NCBI GenBank assembly: GCA_964567295.1
Contig: CAZMLU010000010.1
Coordinates: 1 to 46,135, forward strand
Direction of reading: 5' to 3'
DNA length: 46,135 bases
From: SLJK01 sp964567295
GTDB lineage: Bacteria; Bacillota; Dethiobacteria; DTU022; UBA8154
Positions 35,293-43,652 of this stretch are shown here, in pieces. A program made the position numbers and the translations under genes. How positions within the stretch are numbered: position 1 is the stretch's first letter; each line of letters begins with the position of its first letter. The notes below the pieces were generated by a model that did not search any database, was not told where the DNA came from, and was given only the letters and a program-made list of their open reading frames with translations.

Positions 35293-35376
35293 TATCCGGG
35301 TTTTTTATTTTACAGTGCCGAAGACTTTTTAATCTTTATGAGCACTGTATGTAAAATATCCGGGTTTTTTATTTTA
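35293..35376. repeat. 20-bp direct repeats flanking an inverted repeat, upstream of cmk
   Basis: The 20-mer starting TATCCGGG and ending TTTTATTTTA occurs at 35293-35312 and again exactly at 35357-35376. Between them TACAGTGC (35311-35318) pairs with GCACTGTA (35342-35349). The 295-bp stretch 35112-35406 has no gene; apart from this I see only G-rich runs (GGGGTAG, GGGGTTC, GGGGAGC) at 35250-35280. It may be a regulatory leader or a miniature element remnant. Confidence 0.7.
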
Positions 35377-35406
35377 GCTTACGATAAAGAGTAGGGGAAT
35401 GGACTT

Positions 35407-36138
35407 ATGCAGATAGCTATCGATGGGCCGGCAGGATCTGGAAAAAGCAGTGTTGCAAGGGAAGTAGCTCGCCTTCTTAAGTTAACATATTTAGATACAG
35501 GTGCTATGTACCGTGCCGTCACCTGGAAAGCTTTGCAAAATAATGTTGATGTTGGCGATGAAGAAGCTCTTACTGCTCTTGCCAGAAACTCCGGCATGGA
35601 TATAAAGGTGGACGAGGAGCAGGGCAACCTGATTTTTTGGGGTGAACAAGATATATCCAGGGAGATTAGGCACCCCGATGTTAATAAAAATGTTTCCGTG
35701 GTAGCAAAATCCTCCCTGTTGAGAAAAGAACTGGTTTCTCTACAGAGGAAAATTGCCGGGAATGCTGACGGAATAGTTATGGAAGGAAGGGATATCGGCT
35801 CTAATGTTCTTCCGGAGGCAGATTATAAATTCTATTTAACTGCACAAGTTGATGAGCGTGCAAGGCGAAGATGGAAAGAAATGAATGAGAAAAATATGCA
35901 ATTGAATTATTCATTTGAGGAGCTTGTGGAGGAGATCGCTGCCAGGGACCTTATTGATCAAAAAAGAAATGATTCGCCCCTGCTAATTGCTCCCGGAGCA
36001 CATGTTTTTGATACAACCTCGTATTCTTTTCAGGAAGTGGTTGAAAAAGTAATCAAAATAGTAACAAATACAAAGGCAGCAGCAAAAACAAAAAAAGGGT
36101 GTAATTGTAGTGAAGAGGTAAGCTCAGATGTTCTATAG
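35407..36138 (+). CDS. cmk: Cytidylate kinase
   Basis: Phosphorylates CMP/dCMP to the diphosphates. The P-loop GPAGSGKSSVAREVA is at residues 7-21, followed by YLDTGAMYRAVT, MEGRDIGSNVLPEAD and the lid RARRRWKEM. Its 243 residues include a ~20-residue Lys-rich C-terminal extension ending after the CNC residues, longer than the family norm. The stop overlaps the plsC start by 11 bp. Order cmk-plsC-ispH/S1 is typical for Clostridia. Confidence 0.94.
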   Translation: MQIAIDGPAGSGKSSVAREVARLLKLTYLDTGAMYRAVTWKALQNNVDVGDEEALTALARNSGMDIKVDEEQGNLIFWGEQDISREIRHPDVNKNVSVVAKSSLLRKELVSLQRKIAGNADGIVMEGRDIGSNVLPEADYKFYLTAQVDERARRRWKEMNEKNMQLNYSFEELVEEIAARDLIDQKRNDSPLLIAPGAHVFDTTSYSFQEVVEKVIKIVTNTKAAAKTKKGCNCSEEVSSDVL

Positions 36139-36727
36139 TTTTTTGCATATTTTTTTTCGCTCTTATTTTAAACTTTTTTTTCGCTGCCGGGCTTACGGCT
36201 TGGAGAATATTCCTTCTAGCGGCTCTTTTGTCATATGTTCCAATCATACCAGTTGGTTCGATCCACCATTAGTAGGCTCTATTATTCCCAAAAGAAAAAG
36301 AGTTTACTTTATGGCGAAGGAAGAACTTTTTTCTACTTTTATCTTGGGAAAGGCAATTAAAATGTTGGGTGCGTTCCCTGTCAAGAGAGATAAAGCCGAT
36401 AGAAAGGCTATTGCCAAAGCGCTTCAAGTTCTTGAAGATGGCAACGTATTGGGGCTTTTCCCTGAAGGAACTCGAATTAAGACAGGGGATATCGGTGAAC
36501 CTTTCCACGGTCCCGCGCTCATCGCTCTCAAGAGTGGAAAACCGGTACTACCCGTTTCCATAAAGTGGCCTTCCCGGATTTTCCAGCCATTGCAGGTACG
36601 AATCGGTAAGCCGTTGGTTTTTAAAGAAGAAGGAAAAATAAGGAAAAATATCCTGTCCGATGTTAGCATGGCTATTATGCAGGAAATAAATAAGTTGCGG
36701 CTGGAAATGCATGAGGAGGAGGAGTAA
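36128..36727 (+). CDS. plsC: 1-acyl-sn-glycerol-3-phosphate acyltransferase
   Basis: Adds the second acyl chain to make phosphatidic acid at the membrane. The 199-residue protein has a hydrophobic N-terminal segment, the HX4D catalytic motif NHTSWFDP near residue 38, LGAFPVKRDKADRKA, FPEGTR and a late PVLPVSI segment. It pairs with PlsY and GpsA, encoded ~5 kb downstream, so three steps of early phospholipid synthesis are in this window. Confidence 0.92.
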   Translation: MFYSFLHIFFRSYFKLFFRCRAYGLENIPSSGSFVICSNHTSWFDPPLVGSIIPKRKRVYFMAKEELFSTFILGKAIKMLGAFPVKRDKADRKAIAKALQVLEDGNVLGLFPEGTRIKTGDIGEPFHGPALIALKSGKPVLPVSIKWPSRIFQPLQVRIGKPLVFKEEGKIRKNILSDVSMAIMQEINKLRLEMHEEEE

Positions 36728-36730
36728 TTA

Positions 36731-38857
36731 TTGAAGGTTGTCCTGGCGGAAAGTGCCGGCTTTTGTAAAGGCGTAGAAGATGCCATTAAGATAACGTTAG
36801 AACAAGCTTCTACCGGTAAAAATGTTAGCACTCTCGGCCGTCTTGTTCATAATGAAGAAGTGATCGAGCACCTTGACCAAAATAGGGTTGGGCTATATAA
36901 TAATGTCGCTGATATTCTGGGGGGAACGGTGATTATCCGTACCCATGGAGAAGGCCCAACAGTGCATGCTGAATTGAAAAAAAGAGAGGATCTTGAAATA
37001 ATTGACGCAACCTGTCCTCATGTAAAAAAAGTACAGCATCTTGCAAAGAGTTACGCGGAAAACGGTTACCAGGTTGTTATTTTCGGTGACATTCACCATC
37101 CGGAAGTCAAGGCACTTATAGAATGGGCCGGTCCGCAAGCATTAATTGCGACCCCAGAGACCGATACCGAACACCCGCACTTGAACCTTTCTTTAAAAGC
37201 CGTATTAATTTCGCAAACCACGCAACAGGAAGATAATTTTGCCGAATTCGCGCAAGAACTAAAGGCAAAAAATCCTCAGCTAGAAGTGCATAATACCATT
37301 TGCAGAGCAACGGCACAAAGACAGAAGGCTGCGCTAAAATTGGCAAATACGGTAGACTTGATGTTGGTAGTGGGTGATGAGCAAAGCTCAAACACTCGCA
37401 AATTAACTCAAGCATGCCGTGAAATAACAAAAACTTACCAGGTTACCGGAGCCCGTGAGATCTTCAGAGGGTGGCTGGTAGGTACAAAGACTGTAGGGGT
37501 CACTGCCGGGGCTTCAACCCCTTATTGGAGGATAAAGGAGGTCATGGTTATGATGGAAGAAGAAAGTTTTGAGGAAAAAGCAACAGAGGAATTTCCTCCA
37601 GCTCAGGAGGAACCAGCTCAGGAGGAACCAGCTCAGGAGGAACCAGCTCAGGAGGAGTTAAATCAGGAAGAACTTAACCAGGAAGATGCCAAAGAATACA
37701 TGCCTGGTGATGTTGTTACGGGAAAAGTTGTTCTGGTGGAGGAAGATCAGGTTCTTGTTGATATTGGAGCCAAGTCTGAAGCAGTTCTTCCTCGAAAGGA
37801 GGTTTACTTAGAAGGCGATAATAGCCTGGAAAGTTTATTCTCCAGAGGAGACACTGTCGACCTGCTGGTTTTGAAGACAAATGATGAGGAAGACAAAACA
37901 ACAGTTTCGCAGAAACGCCTGGAAAGAGAACGGCGTTGGAAAGAACTGGAAGATGCGTTGGAGGCTTCTACCACCCTGAGTGGGAATGTAAAAGAAATAG
38001 TTCCTGCAGGTATCATTATTGATCTAAAGAGCGGTATTGAAGGATTTATGCCCGGGTCCCTGGTTGACATTCGCTACATTCCAGATTTTCAAGAGTTTTT
38101 AGGGCAAGAATTTTCTTTTAAAGTAGTGGAACTTAATAGAGAGCGTGATAAAGTAATATTGTCCAGGAAACAAACCCTGGAAGACGAGCAGGAACAACAA
38201 AAGCAGGATACCATTGATAATCTTACTGAAGGAGAGATTATCAACGGGATAGTAAAAAGATTAACTGACTTCGGGGCTTTTGTTGATGTGGGTGGTATAG
38301 ACGGACTTGTGCATATCTCGGAAGTCTCCTGGCAGCGGGTTGGACATCCCCGTGATGTCTTAAAAGTCGGCGAAGAAGTCCCGATTAAGGTTCTAGAAGT
38401 GATACCGGAGAGAGAGAGAATAAGTCTCAGCATGAGGCAGGCTCAGGCTGATCCCTGGGTTCAGATAGAAGAAAAATTTCAGGTGGGAACAGTTGTCGAT
38501 GGTAAAGTAACCAGGATTGTCAACTTTGGTGCTTTTGTGCAAATAATGCCCGGAGTTGAAGGGTTGGTTCATATTTCTCAGATGGCAGATTTTCATGTTA
38601 AACACCCCTCTGAAGTTCTTCAAGAAGGAGAAGAAGTTGAGGCCAAGATACTTGATATTAACACGGAAGGCAAAAGAATAAGCCTTAGTATAAAAGAAGC
38701 CCGTCCTGCACCCAGAGATTTTTCAGCATCCGCCAAACAAAAGGAGCAAGAGAACCAGAATGTAACCCTGGGAGATGTCTTTGGCAGCCTTTTTCCCAAC
38801 AGCGGGAAAGATGACGCAGAAGGTGTTGAAGAGGAAGAAGATAGTGAAGAGAAATAA
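36731..38857 (+). CDS. ispH: Fusion of 4-hydroxy-3-methylbut-2-enyl diphosphate reductase (IspH) and ribosomal protein S1
   Basis: Residues 1-275 are IspH, the [4Fe-4S] enzyme ending the MEP pathway. Cluster cysteines are in GFCKGVEDA (Cys12), DATCPHVKK and NTICRATAQ, with GDIHHPEVK and the substrate motif SSNTRKL. An acidic Gln/Glu linker of 15-bp repeats follows (residues ~291-320). Then come four S1 RNA-binding domains at ~324-393, 410-480, 497-566 and 583-652, the third and fourth with DFGAFVDV and NFGAFVQI cores. This bifunctional arrangement is known in Clostridia. Start TTG 36731 follows GGAGGAG. A strong internal ribosome-binding site lies at the domain junction. Confidence 0.94.
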   Translation: MKVVLAESAGFCKGVEDAIKITLEQASTGKNVSTLGRLVHNEEVIEHLDQNRVGLYNNVADILGGTVIIRTHGEGPTVHAELKKREDLEIIDATCPHVKKVQHLAKSYAENGYQVVIFGDIHHPEVKALIEWAGPQALIATPETDTEHPHLNLSLKAVLISQTTQQEDNFAEFAQELKAKNPQLEVHNTICRATAQRQKAALKLANTVDLMLVVGDEQSSNTRKLTQACREITKTYQVTGAREIFRGWLVGTKTVGVTAGASTPYWRIKEVMVMMEEESFEEKATEEFPPAQEEPAQEEPAQEEPAQEELNQEELNQEDAKEYMPGDVVTGKVVLVEEDQVLVDIGAKSEAVLPRKEVYLEGDNSLESLFSRGDTVDLLVLKTNDEEDKTTVSQKRLERERRWKELEDALEASTTLSGNVKEIVPAGIIIDLKSGIEGFMPGSLVDIRYIPDFQEFLGQEFSFKVVELNRERDKVILSRKQTLEDEQEQQKQDTIDNLTEGEIINGIVKRLTDFGAFVDVGGIDGLVHISEVSWQRVGHPRDVLKVGEEVPIKVLEVIPERERISLSMRQAQADPWVQIEEKFQVGTVVDGKVTRIVNFGAFVQIMPGVEGLVHISQMADFHVKHPSEVLQEGEEVEAKILDINTEGKRISLSIKEARPAPRDFSASAKQKEQENQNVTLGDVFGSLFPNSGKDDAEGVEEEEDSEEK
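37536..37555 (+). promoter_or_regulatory. Internal ribosome-binding site and start codons at the IspH/S1 junction
   Basis: AGGAGG (37536-37541), within AAAGGAGGT, lies 8 bp before an in-frame ATG at 37550, with further in-frame ATGs at 37544 and 37553 (residues 272-275 of the fusion). This is as good a translation start as any in the window and falls exactly between the two domains. Confidence 0.6.
37601..37690 (+). repeat. Six tandem 15-bp repeats coding the IspH-S1 linker
   Basis: The unit GCTCAGGAGGAACCA occurs exactly at 37601, 37616 and 37631, with diverged copies at 37646, 37661 and 37676. It encodes AQEEP/NQEEL repeats. The first four copies carry AGGAGG, an anti-Shine-Dalgarno complement, inside the coding sequence. 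Confidence 0.95.
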
Positions 38858-38889
38858 TGATTCTTGAAGATATATTGCTTGCTATATCT

Positions 38890-38928
38890 ATAAGGCCTGC
38901 TCCTTTTTTCTGGGGAAGCAGGCCTTAT
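38890..38928 (+). terminator. Terminator after ispH-S1
   Basis: A 12-bp perfect stem ATAAGGCCTGCT (38890-38901) with AGCAGGCCTTAT (38917-38928), 33 bp after the stop; the tail CTAATCACTTATTTTT is only loosely T-rich. Confidence 0.65.
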
Positions 38929-38980
38929 CTAATCACTTATTTTTCCTTTCATAGAGATTAACATTTAAAAACGGGAAGTC

Positions 38981-39009
38981 TTGACACTTCCGTAAGCACA
39001 TAGGATAAT
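38981..39009 (+). promoter_or_regulatory. SigA promoter for the DUF512-der-plsY-gpsA operon
   Basis: Perfect TTGACA (38981-38986), 17 bp, then GATAAT (39004-39009), 30 bp before the DUF512 gene. One of the best promoter matches in the window. Confidence 0.78.
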
Positions 39010-39038
39010 GAGTTATATCTTTTATCGGAGAGTTGCCA

Positions 39039-40361
39039 ATGGATAGAGGTTTTGAAATTATAAATGTGGCGTCCGACACCCCCGCCCAAAAAGCAGGTAT
39101 CAAGCCCGGAGACCGTATTTTAAAAATTAATGAGAGTTCTTTCTTTGATATCTTGGATTATCGTTATCTTTCAGCTGATGAAAAATTGGATCTTCAGTTT
39201 TACCGCAATGGAAGTCTTAAGCAGACCACAGTAGAAAAAGAACCGGATGAGGATTTTGGAATAGAATTTTTCTTTCCAACCCTTAGTCCACCTTATCATT
39301 GTCAGAACAACTGCATCTTTTGCTTTATTGACCAACAACCCGGTGGGATGCGCCCCCCACTTTATGAGAAAGATGATGATTATCGCCTTTCTTTTTTCGA
39401 CGGCAATTACATTACTCTTACCAATGCAAAAGAAAACGACCTGCAGAGGATAATCCGTAGAAATGTTTCTCCCCTTTATATCTCTATTCATGCAACCGAT
39501 GGCGCTGTGCGAAAAAAAATGATGGGTAATTTAGCGGCCGGAAGAATAATGGAACAACTGGGCAGGCTGGTAAGGGCAGGAATTGAAATGCATGGCCAGA
39601 TTGTTATATGCCCCGGGGTTAACGATGGAGCGGTTTTGGAAAAAACGGTCCAAGATCTGGCTGCATTGTACCCTTTTATGAAAACGATAGCATTGGTGCC
39701 TGTGGGGCTAACAAGGTACAGGAGGGGTTTAAAATCTTTAAGAAAAGTAACCGGGGATATGGCTCAGGAGATAGTGGAAAAGTATTCTACTCTCCAAGAA
39801 GTATATCTAAAAGAACTCGGCTCACCTTTTGTTTACCTGGCGGATGATTTTTATCTACTTTCCAGGACCTCTCTACCGTCTCATGAACATTATGGTAATT
39901 ACCATCAACTGGAAAATGGGGTGGGGCTGTGCCGCCTGTTTTTAAACGAACTATCAGCCTGGAAAAAAAGAGCTCTCTTCGAAGTGCAAAATAATACAAA
40001 AATATCTATTGCAACAGGACGTGCAGCTGCTCCTTTTCTCAAGCTGTTTTTAAAAGAACTTAATAAGGTAAAAAATTTGGAGGCTGAACTATTTGTTGTT
40101 GAAAACAGGTTTTGGGGAGGTAATGTAGATGTCGCAGGTTTGCTTACAGGTAGAGATCTATTTCATTCTTTACGTCGGAAAAAACCGGGCCATTATCTCT
40201 TTATACCCTCGACCATGATTAAGGAAGGAACAGGTCTTTTTTTAGACGGAGTCACCCTGAATTCCCTTTCCGAAAGGATAGACACTACTATCGTACCGGT
40301 TGATAAACTGATTGATATAAGAAAGTTCTTAATTAAACGCAGCAGCAAGAAAGCGAGGTGA
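39039..40361 (+). CDS. PDZ/radical-SAM-like DUF512 protein
   Basis: A 440-residue protein. The N-terminal PDZ-like domain (VASDTPAQKAGIKPGDRILKIN) is followed by a three-cysteine Fe-S motif CQNNCIFC near residue 90 of the radical SAM CxxxxC/CxxC type, SIHATDGAVRKKMMGN, and a C-terminal DUF512 domain ending with LFLDGVTLNSLSE. The gene conserved before der in Clostridia has this architecture; no reaction has been established to my knowledge. ATG 39039 lies 7 bp after GGAGAG; TTG 39033 is less likely. It is 4 bp from der, implying coupling. Confidence 0.87.
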   Translation: MDRGFEIINVASDTPAQKAGIKPGDRILKINESSFFDILDYRYLSADEKLDLQFYRNGSLKQTTVEKEPDEDFGIEFFFPTLSPPYHCQNNCIFCFIDQQPGGMRPPLYEKDDDYRLSFFDGNYITLTNAKENDLQRIIRRNVSPLYISIHATDGAVRKKMMGNLAAGRIMEQLGRLVRAGIEMHGQIVICPGVNDGAVLEKTVQDLAALYPFMKTIALVPVGLTRYRRGLKSLRKVTGDMAQEIVEKYSTLQEVYLKELGSPFVYLADDFYLLSRTSLPSHEHYGNYHQLENGVGLCRLFLNELSAWKKRALFEVQNNTKISIATGRAAAPFLKLFLKELNKVKNLEAELFVVENRFWGGNVDVAGLLTGRDLFHSLRRKKPGHYLFIPSTMIKEGTGLFLDGVTLNSLSERIDTTIVPVDKLIDIRKFLIKRSSKKAR

Positions 40362-40365
40362 CTTT

Positions 40366-41697
40366 TTGAATACTCCGCTGGTGGCCCTCGTAGGGCGTCC
40401 GAATGTAGGAAAATCTACCCTCTTTAACCGACTCGTAGGAGAAAGGCAGGCCATAGAGGAAAAAACGCCCGGCGTAACAAGAGACAGGATCTTCGGTCGT
40501 GCTGAATGGCTTAACATGGAATTTAGTGTAGTGGACACAGGAGGGCTTACGTTTAAAGAAGATGAGTCCCTGGAGAAACAAGTTCAACTACAGACCCGCC
40601 TGGCCATGGAAGAAGCTACGGTTATCGTGTTTCTTCTTGACGGACGTCAGGGAATTACAGCCCTTGACGAGGAGATTGCCAATGAGCTTCGCCGCCAAGA
40701 AAACCCGGTGGTCTTAGTAGCCAACAAAGTGGAGTCTCGAGAGCTAAGTGTTGCGGAATTCTTCAAGCTAGGGCTCGGAGAGCCCCTGCCTGTTTCTGCG
40801 GAACACGGCTTAAATACGGGCGACCTTTTGGATGCCATTGTTTCCTTCTTTCCTCCTAAAGAGTCAAAAGAAAAAATCTTTGAAGACGTAATGCGCATTG
40901 CTGTAGTGGGGCGTCCCAACGTAGGGAAATCTTCCATTATTAATGCCCTGTTGGGTCAAGAACGTGTGATAGTCGACAGCGAACCCGGTACTACCAGGGA
41001 CTCGATAGACACTATGGTGGAAATAAACTCTCAAAGATATATGCTGGTTGATACAGCCGGGATACGGCGTAAGAGCAAGATAAAAGAAAATATTGAGTTC
41101 TACAGCACACTTCGCTCCTTAAAAGCGATAGATAAAGCCGACGTGGTCCTGTTTTTGCTGGAAGCTCAAGAAAAGGTGACAGAACAGGATAAGCGTGTCG
41201 CCGGTTATATCCTGGAAAGCGGAAAAGCAATGGTAATAGCTTTAAATAAATGGGACCTTGTTAAAGAAGAAAGAAAGGTTGACGGGGGTAAAAAAATCAA
41301 GGAAGAGGCAAGAGAAGCATTGAAATTTGTATCTTTTGCGCCCCTTGTAGTTACTTCCATCCACGAGCCCAAACATTTTCATAAATTATTTAATATTTTC
41401 CAGGATGTTTACGCCAATTATACCATGCGCATCGCTACTCCCATTTTAAACGACCTATTAGCAGATGCCCAGGCTATCAACCCCTTGCCTTCTTATAAGG
41501 GAAAAAGCGGCAAAATTTATTACTGCACCCAGCCGCATATCAAGCCTCCTTCCTTTGTTTTATTTGTGAATGATACTTCTTTAATCCATTTTTCTTACCT
41601 GCGTTACCTGGAAAACAGGCTTCGTGAAGCCTTTGGTTTCCAGGGTACACCCATCAGGTTGCTGGTTAGAACCAGAAAAAGAAAAGGAGAGGATTAG
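40366..41697 (+). CDS. der: Ribosome biogenesis GTPase Der (EngA)
   Basis: An essential double-GTPase for 50S subunit maturation. GRPNVGKS occurs twice (residues ~10 and ~184), with DTGG and DTAG switch motifs, NKVE and NKWD specificity motifs, and a C-terminal KH-like domain. 443 residues, normal. TTG 40366 follows GAGGTGA. Confidence 0.96.
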   Translation: MNTPLVALVGRPNVGKSTLFNRLVGERQAIEEKTPGVTRDRIFGRAEWLNMEFSVVDTGGLTFKEDESLEKQVQLQTRLAMEEATVIVFLLDGRQGITALDEEIANELRRQENPVVLVANKVESRELSVAEFFKLGLGEPLPVSAEHGLNTGDLLDAIVSFFPPKESKEKIFEDVMRIAVVGRPNVGKSSIINALLGQERVIVDSEPGTTRDSIDTMVEINSQRYMLVDTAGIRRKSKIKENIEFYSTLRSLKAIDKADVVLFLLEAQEKVTEQDKRVAGYILESGKAMVIALNKWDLVKEERKVDGGKKIKEEAREALKFVSFAPLVVTSIHEPKHFHKLFNIFQDVYANYTMRIATPILNDLLADAQAINPLPSYKGKSGKIYYCTQPHIKPPSFVLFVNDTSLIHFSYLRYLENRLREAFGFQGTPIRLLVRTRKRKGED

Positions 41698-41698
41698 A

Positions 41699-42307
41699 TT
41701 GGCTTTTATGGCGGTAATTCTTTCTTATTTAATTGGCTCTATATCTTTTGGATATATTTTTGCCAGATTGTTCAGCAGCGTGGATATTCGGAGTTTGGGA
41801 AGCGGCAGCACCGGGGCCACCAATATATCGAGGCTGTTGGGTCTGAAGATGGGGCTCGTTGTTCTTGTTTTGGATGTTTTAAAGGGCTTCATTGCTGTTT
41901 TCCTGGGAAATCTCGTGCTGCCTGGAACCGCCTTTCCCTTACTATGCGGTTTAGTCGCCATTATAGGTCACAACTGGCCCATATTTTTTGGGTTTAGAGG
42001 TGGCAGGGGAGTGGCAACCACCCTGGGAGTTTTTCTCGGGTTTTCTCCCTTGCCGGCCCTTGTGGTATTTTGTATCTTTTGTATAATCATAGCCCTTACT
42101 CGCTATGTATCACTGGGTTCTCTTACCGGGAGCATACTAATTCCAGTGTATATGCAGATAGCAGCTTATCCCCCGGATTACTTTCTTATAGGGTTGTCTA
42201 TCTGTTTGTTAATTGTTATAAGGCATGCGTCTAATATAAAGAAATTGATCAACGGCACTGAATCAAAATTTGGAGAAAAAGTAGATAGCGTCCTTACAAA
42301 AAGGTAG
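41699..42307 (+). CDS. plsY: Glycerol-3-phosphate acyltransferase PlsY
   Basis: A membrane enzyme that transfers acyl groups from acyl-phosphate to glycerol 3-phosphate. The 202-residue protein has several helices and the family motifs SYLIGSISFGYI, GSGSTGATNISR and GGRGVATTLG. Start TTG 41699 is 6 bp after AGGAGAGG; an in-frame ATG at 41708 is too far. It lies between der and gpsA, which makes its substrate. Confidence 0.93.
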   Translation: MAFMAVILSYLIGSISFGYIFARLFSSVDIRSLGSGSTGATNISRLLGLKMGLVVLVLDVLKGFIAVFLGNLVLPGTAFPLLCGLVAIIGHNWPIFFGFRGGRGVATTLGVFLGFSPLPALVVFCIFCIIIALTRYVSLGSLTGSILIPVYMQIAAYPPDYFLIGLSICLLIVIRHASNIKKLINGTESKFGEKVDSVLTKR

Positions 42308-42318
42308 GTGTATTATTA

Positions 42319-43332
42319 ATGAATATTGGGGTCATTGGAGCTGGAAGCTGGGGGACCGCACTGGCAGTAATGTTGGGAAACAAAGGTTTTAACGTAGTGC
42401 TTTGGGCTAGAAGAAAGGAACTTGTTGAAAAATTCTCTTCTACAGGCGAAAACCCGGAGTATCTTTCCGGTATTTCTTTTCCGGCAACAGTATACCCTAC
42501 GGATGATCTGGAAAAGGCAGTAACAGGAAAAGAGTTGATAGTACTGGCCGTTCCTTCTCATGCAGTTAGTGAAACGACAGGCAATATAAAAGATTATTTG
42601 GAAAAAGACTGTATTATTGTAAATACTGCCAAGGGTATCGCGGAAGAAGCCCTGAAACGTCTTTCCCAGGTGATCGAGTATGAGCTGTCTCCCGAAGTCA
42701 AAGCTAAGATCGCGGTTATATCAGGGCCTAACCATGCCGAAGAAGTTGTGCGGGGAATACCCACAGCTACAGTAGTCTCTTCAAGAGAGCAAGAAATAGC
42801 CGAAAAAGTACAAGATGTATTTATGGGTTCTACTTTCAGGGTTTATACCAACACAGATCTGACCGGAGTAGAACTTGGGGGAGCCTTTAAAAATATTATT
42901 GCTATAGGAGCAGGGATTTGCGAAGGAATGGGTTTTGGCGACAATACCAAAGCAGCCCTACTTACCCGCGGGCTGGTCGAGATTACCAGAATAGGTGTGG
43001 CTATGGGGGCAAAAAGCAATACATTCAGTGGTTTAACCGGGGTCGGCGATCTTTTTGTCACCTGCACAAGTACCCACAGCAGAAATCGCTACGTCGGATT
43101 AATGTTAGGAAAAGGTAACACCGTAACGGATATTACTTCATCGATGAAAATGGTGGCCGAGGGCATCAAAACAGCGAAGGCTGCCAAAGAATTGTCCCGG
43201 ATCTACGAAGTAGAAATGCCCATATCCAATGAAGTTTATGATATACTTTTCCAGGGCAAAACACCACTTGAAGGGGTAAAAAGTTTGATGAGAAGAGATA
43301 AAACCTTTGAAATGGAGGATGTGGAATTTTAG
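42319..43332 (+). CDS. gpsA: Glycerol-3-phosphate dehydrogenase [NAD(P)+]
   Basis: Reduces DHAP to sn-glycerol 3-phosphate for phospholipids. The 337-residue protein has GVIGAGSWGTALAVML at the N-terminus, the GPNHAEEV motif, the catalytic Lys in GGAFKNIIAIGAG and NTKAALLTRGL. Start ATG 42319 is 12 bp after plsY. In spore-formers spoIVA is usually found next; here a terminator and a cell-wall protein follow. Confidence 0.95.
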   Translation: MNIGVIGAGSWGTALAVMLGNKGFNVVLWARRKELVEKFSSTGENPEYLSGISFPATVYPTDDLEKAVTGKELIVLAVPSHAVSETTGNIKDYLEKDCIIVNTAKGIAEEALKRLSQVIEYELSPEVKAKIAVISGPNHAEEVVRGIPTATVVSSREQEIAEKVQDVFMGSTFRVYTNTDLTGVELGGAFKNIIAIGAGICEGMGFGDNTKAALLTRGLVEITRIGVAMGAKSNTFSGLTGVGDLFVTCTSTHSRNRYVGLMLGKGNTVTDITSSMKMVAEGIKTAKAAKELSRIYEVEMPISNEVYDILFQGKTPLEGVKSLMRRDKTFEMEDVEF

Positions 43333-43365
43333 GGAAAAGGCAGTTTATGTCAGTTCAAGTCAGAT

Positions 43366-43403
43366 AAAAAAACTGTATGGTTAGTAACTATACAGTTTTT
43401 TTT
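43366..43403 (+). terminator. Rho-independent terminator after gpsA
   Basis: AAAAAACTGTAT (43367-43378) pairs with ATACAGTTTTTT (43390-43401), with eight Ts. The 320-bp stretch 43333-43652 otherwise holds only the promoter and palindromes described next. Confidence 0.88.
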
Positions 43404-43523
43404 ATGGCGTTCCTCAAGCCAGCTCGCCCGGGTGATCAGGATTTTTTAAGGTAAATTTTTAGAATTGTTAAGGTACTTAATAATTGCCTGCCAGCCGTAA
43501 TAGAGGCCCAAAACGCCGTATGC

Positions 43524-43570
43524 TTGACAAATATTAATAAATATATTAATATAAGTTATAGATATTAATA
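43524..43570 (+). promoter_or_regulatory. Promoter with three TATTAATA palindromes before the RlpA gene
   Basis: TTGACA (43524-43529), 17 bp and TAATAT (43547-43552). The perfect 8-bp palindrome TATTAATA occurs at 43532-43539, 43544-43551 (overlapping the -10) and 43563-43570. Its positions in spacer, -10 and start region suggest an operator array, though the region is very AT-rich. Confidence 0.55.
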
Positions 43571-43652
43571 TATTTTAACAAAAAGCCGGGTAAATAATTG
43601 ATAAAGTGAAAAGACCATAAAGGGGCTTTTAAACAGTTGAGGGGGAAGGAAA

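Noticed and set aside
35293..35376. Attachment-site pair of an integrated element
   Set aside because: Only 44 bp lie between the repeats and there is no integrase or cargo.
37601..37690. CRISPR-like or mobile repeat array
   Set aside because: The 15-bp units are in frame, without spacers, and encode a low-complexity protein linker.
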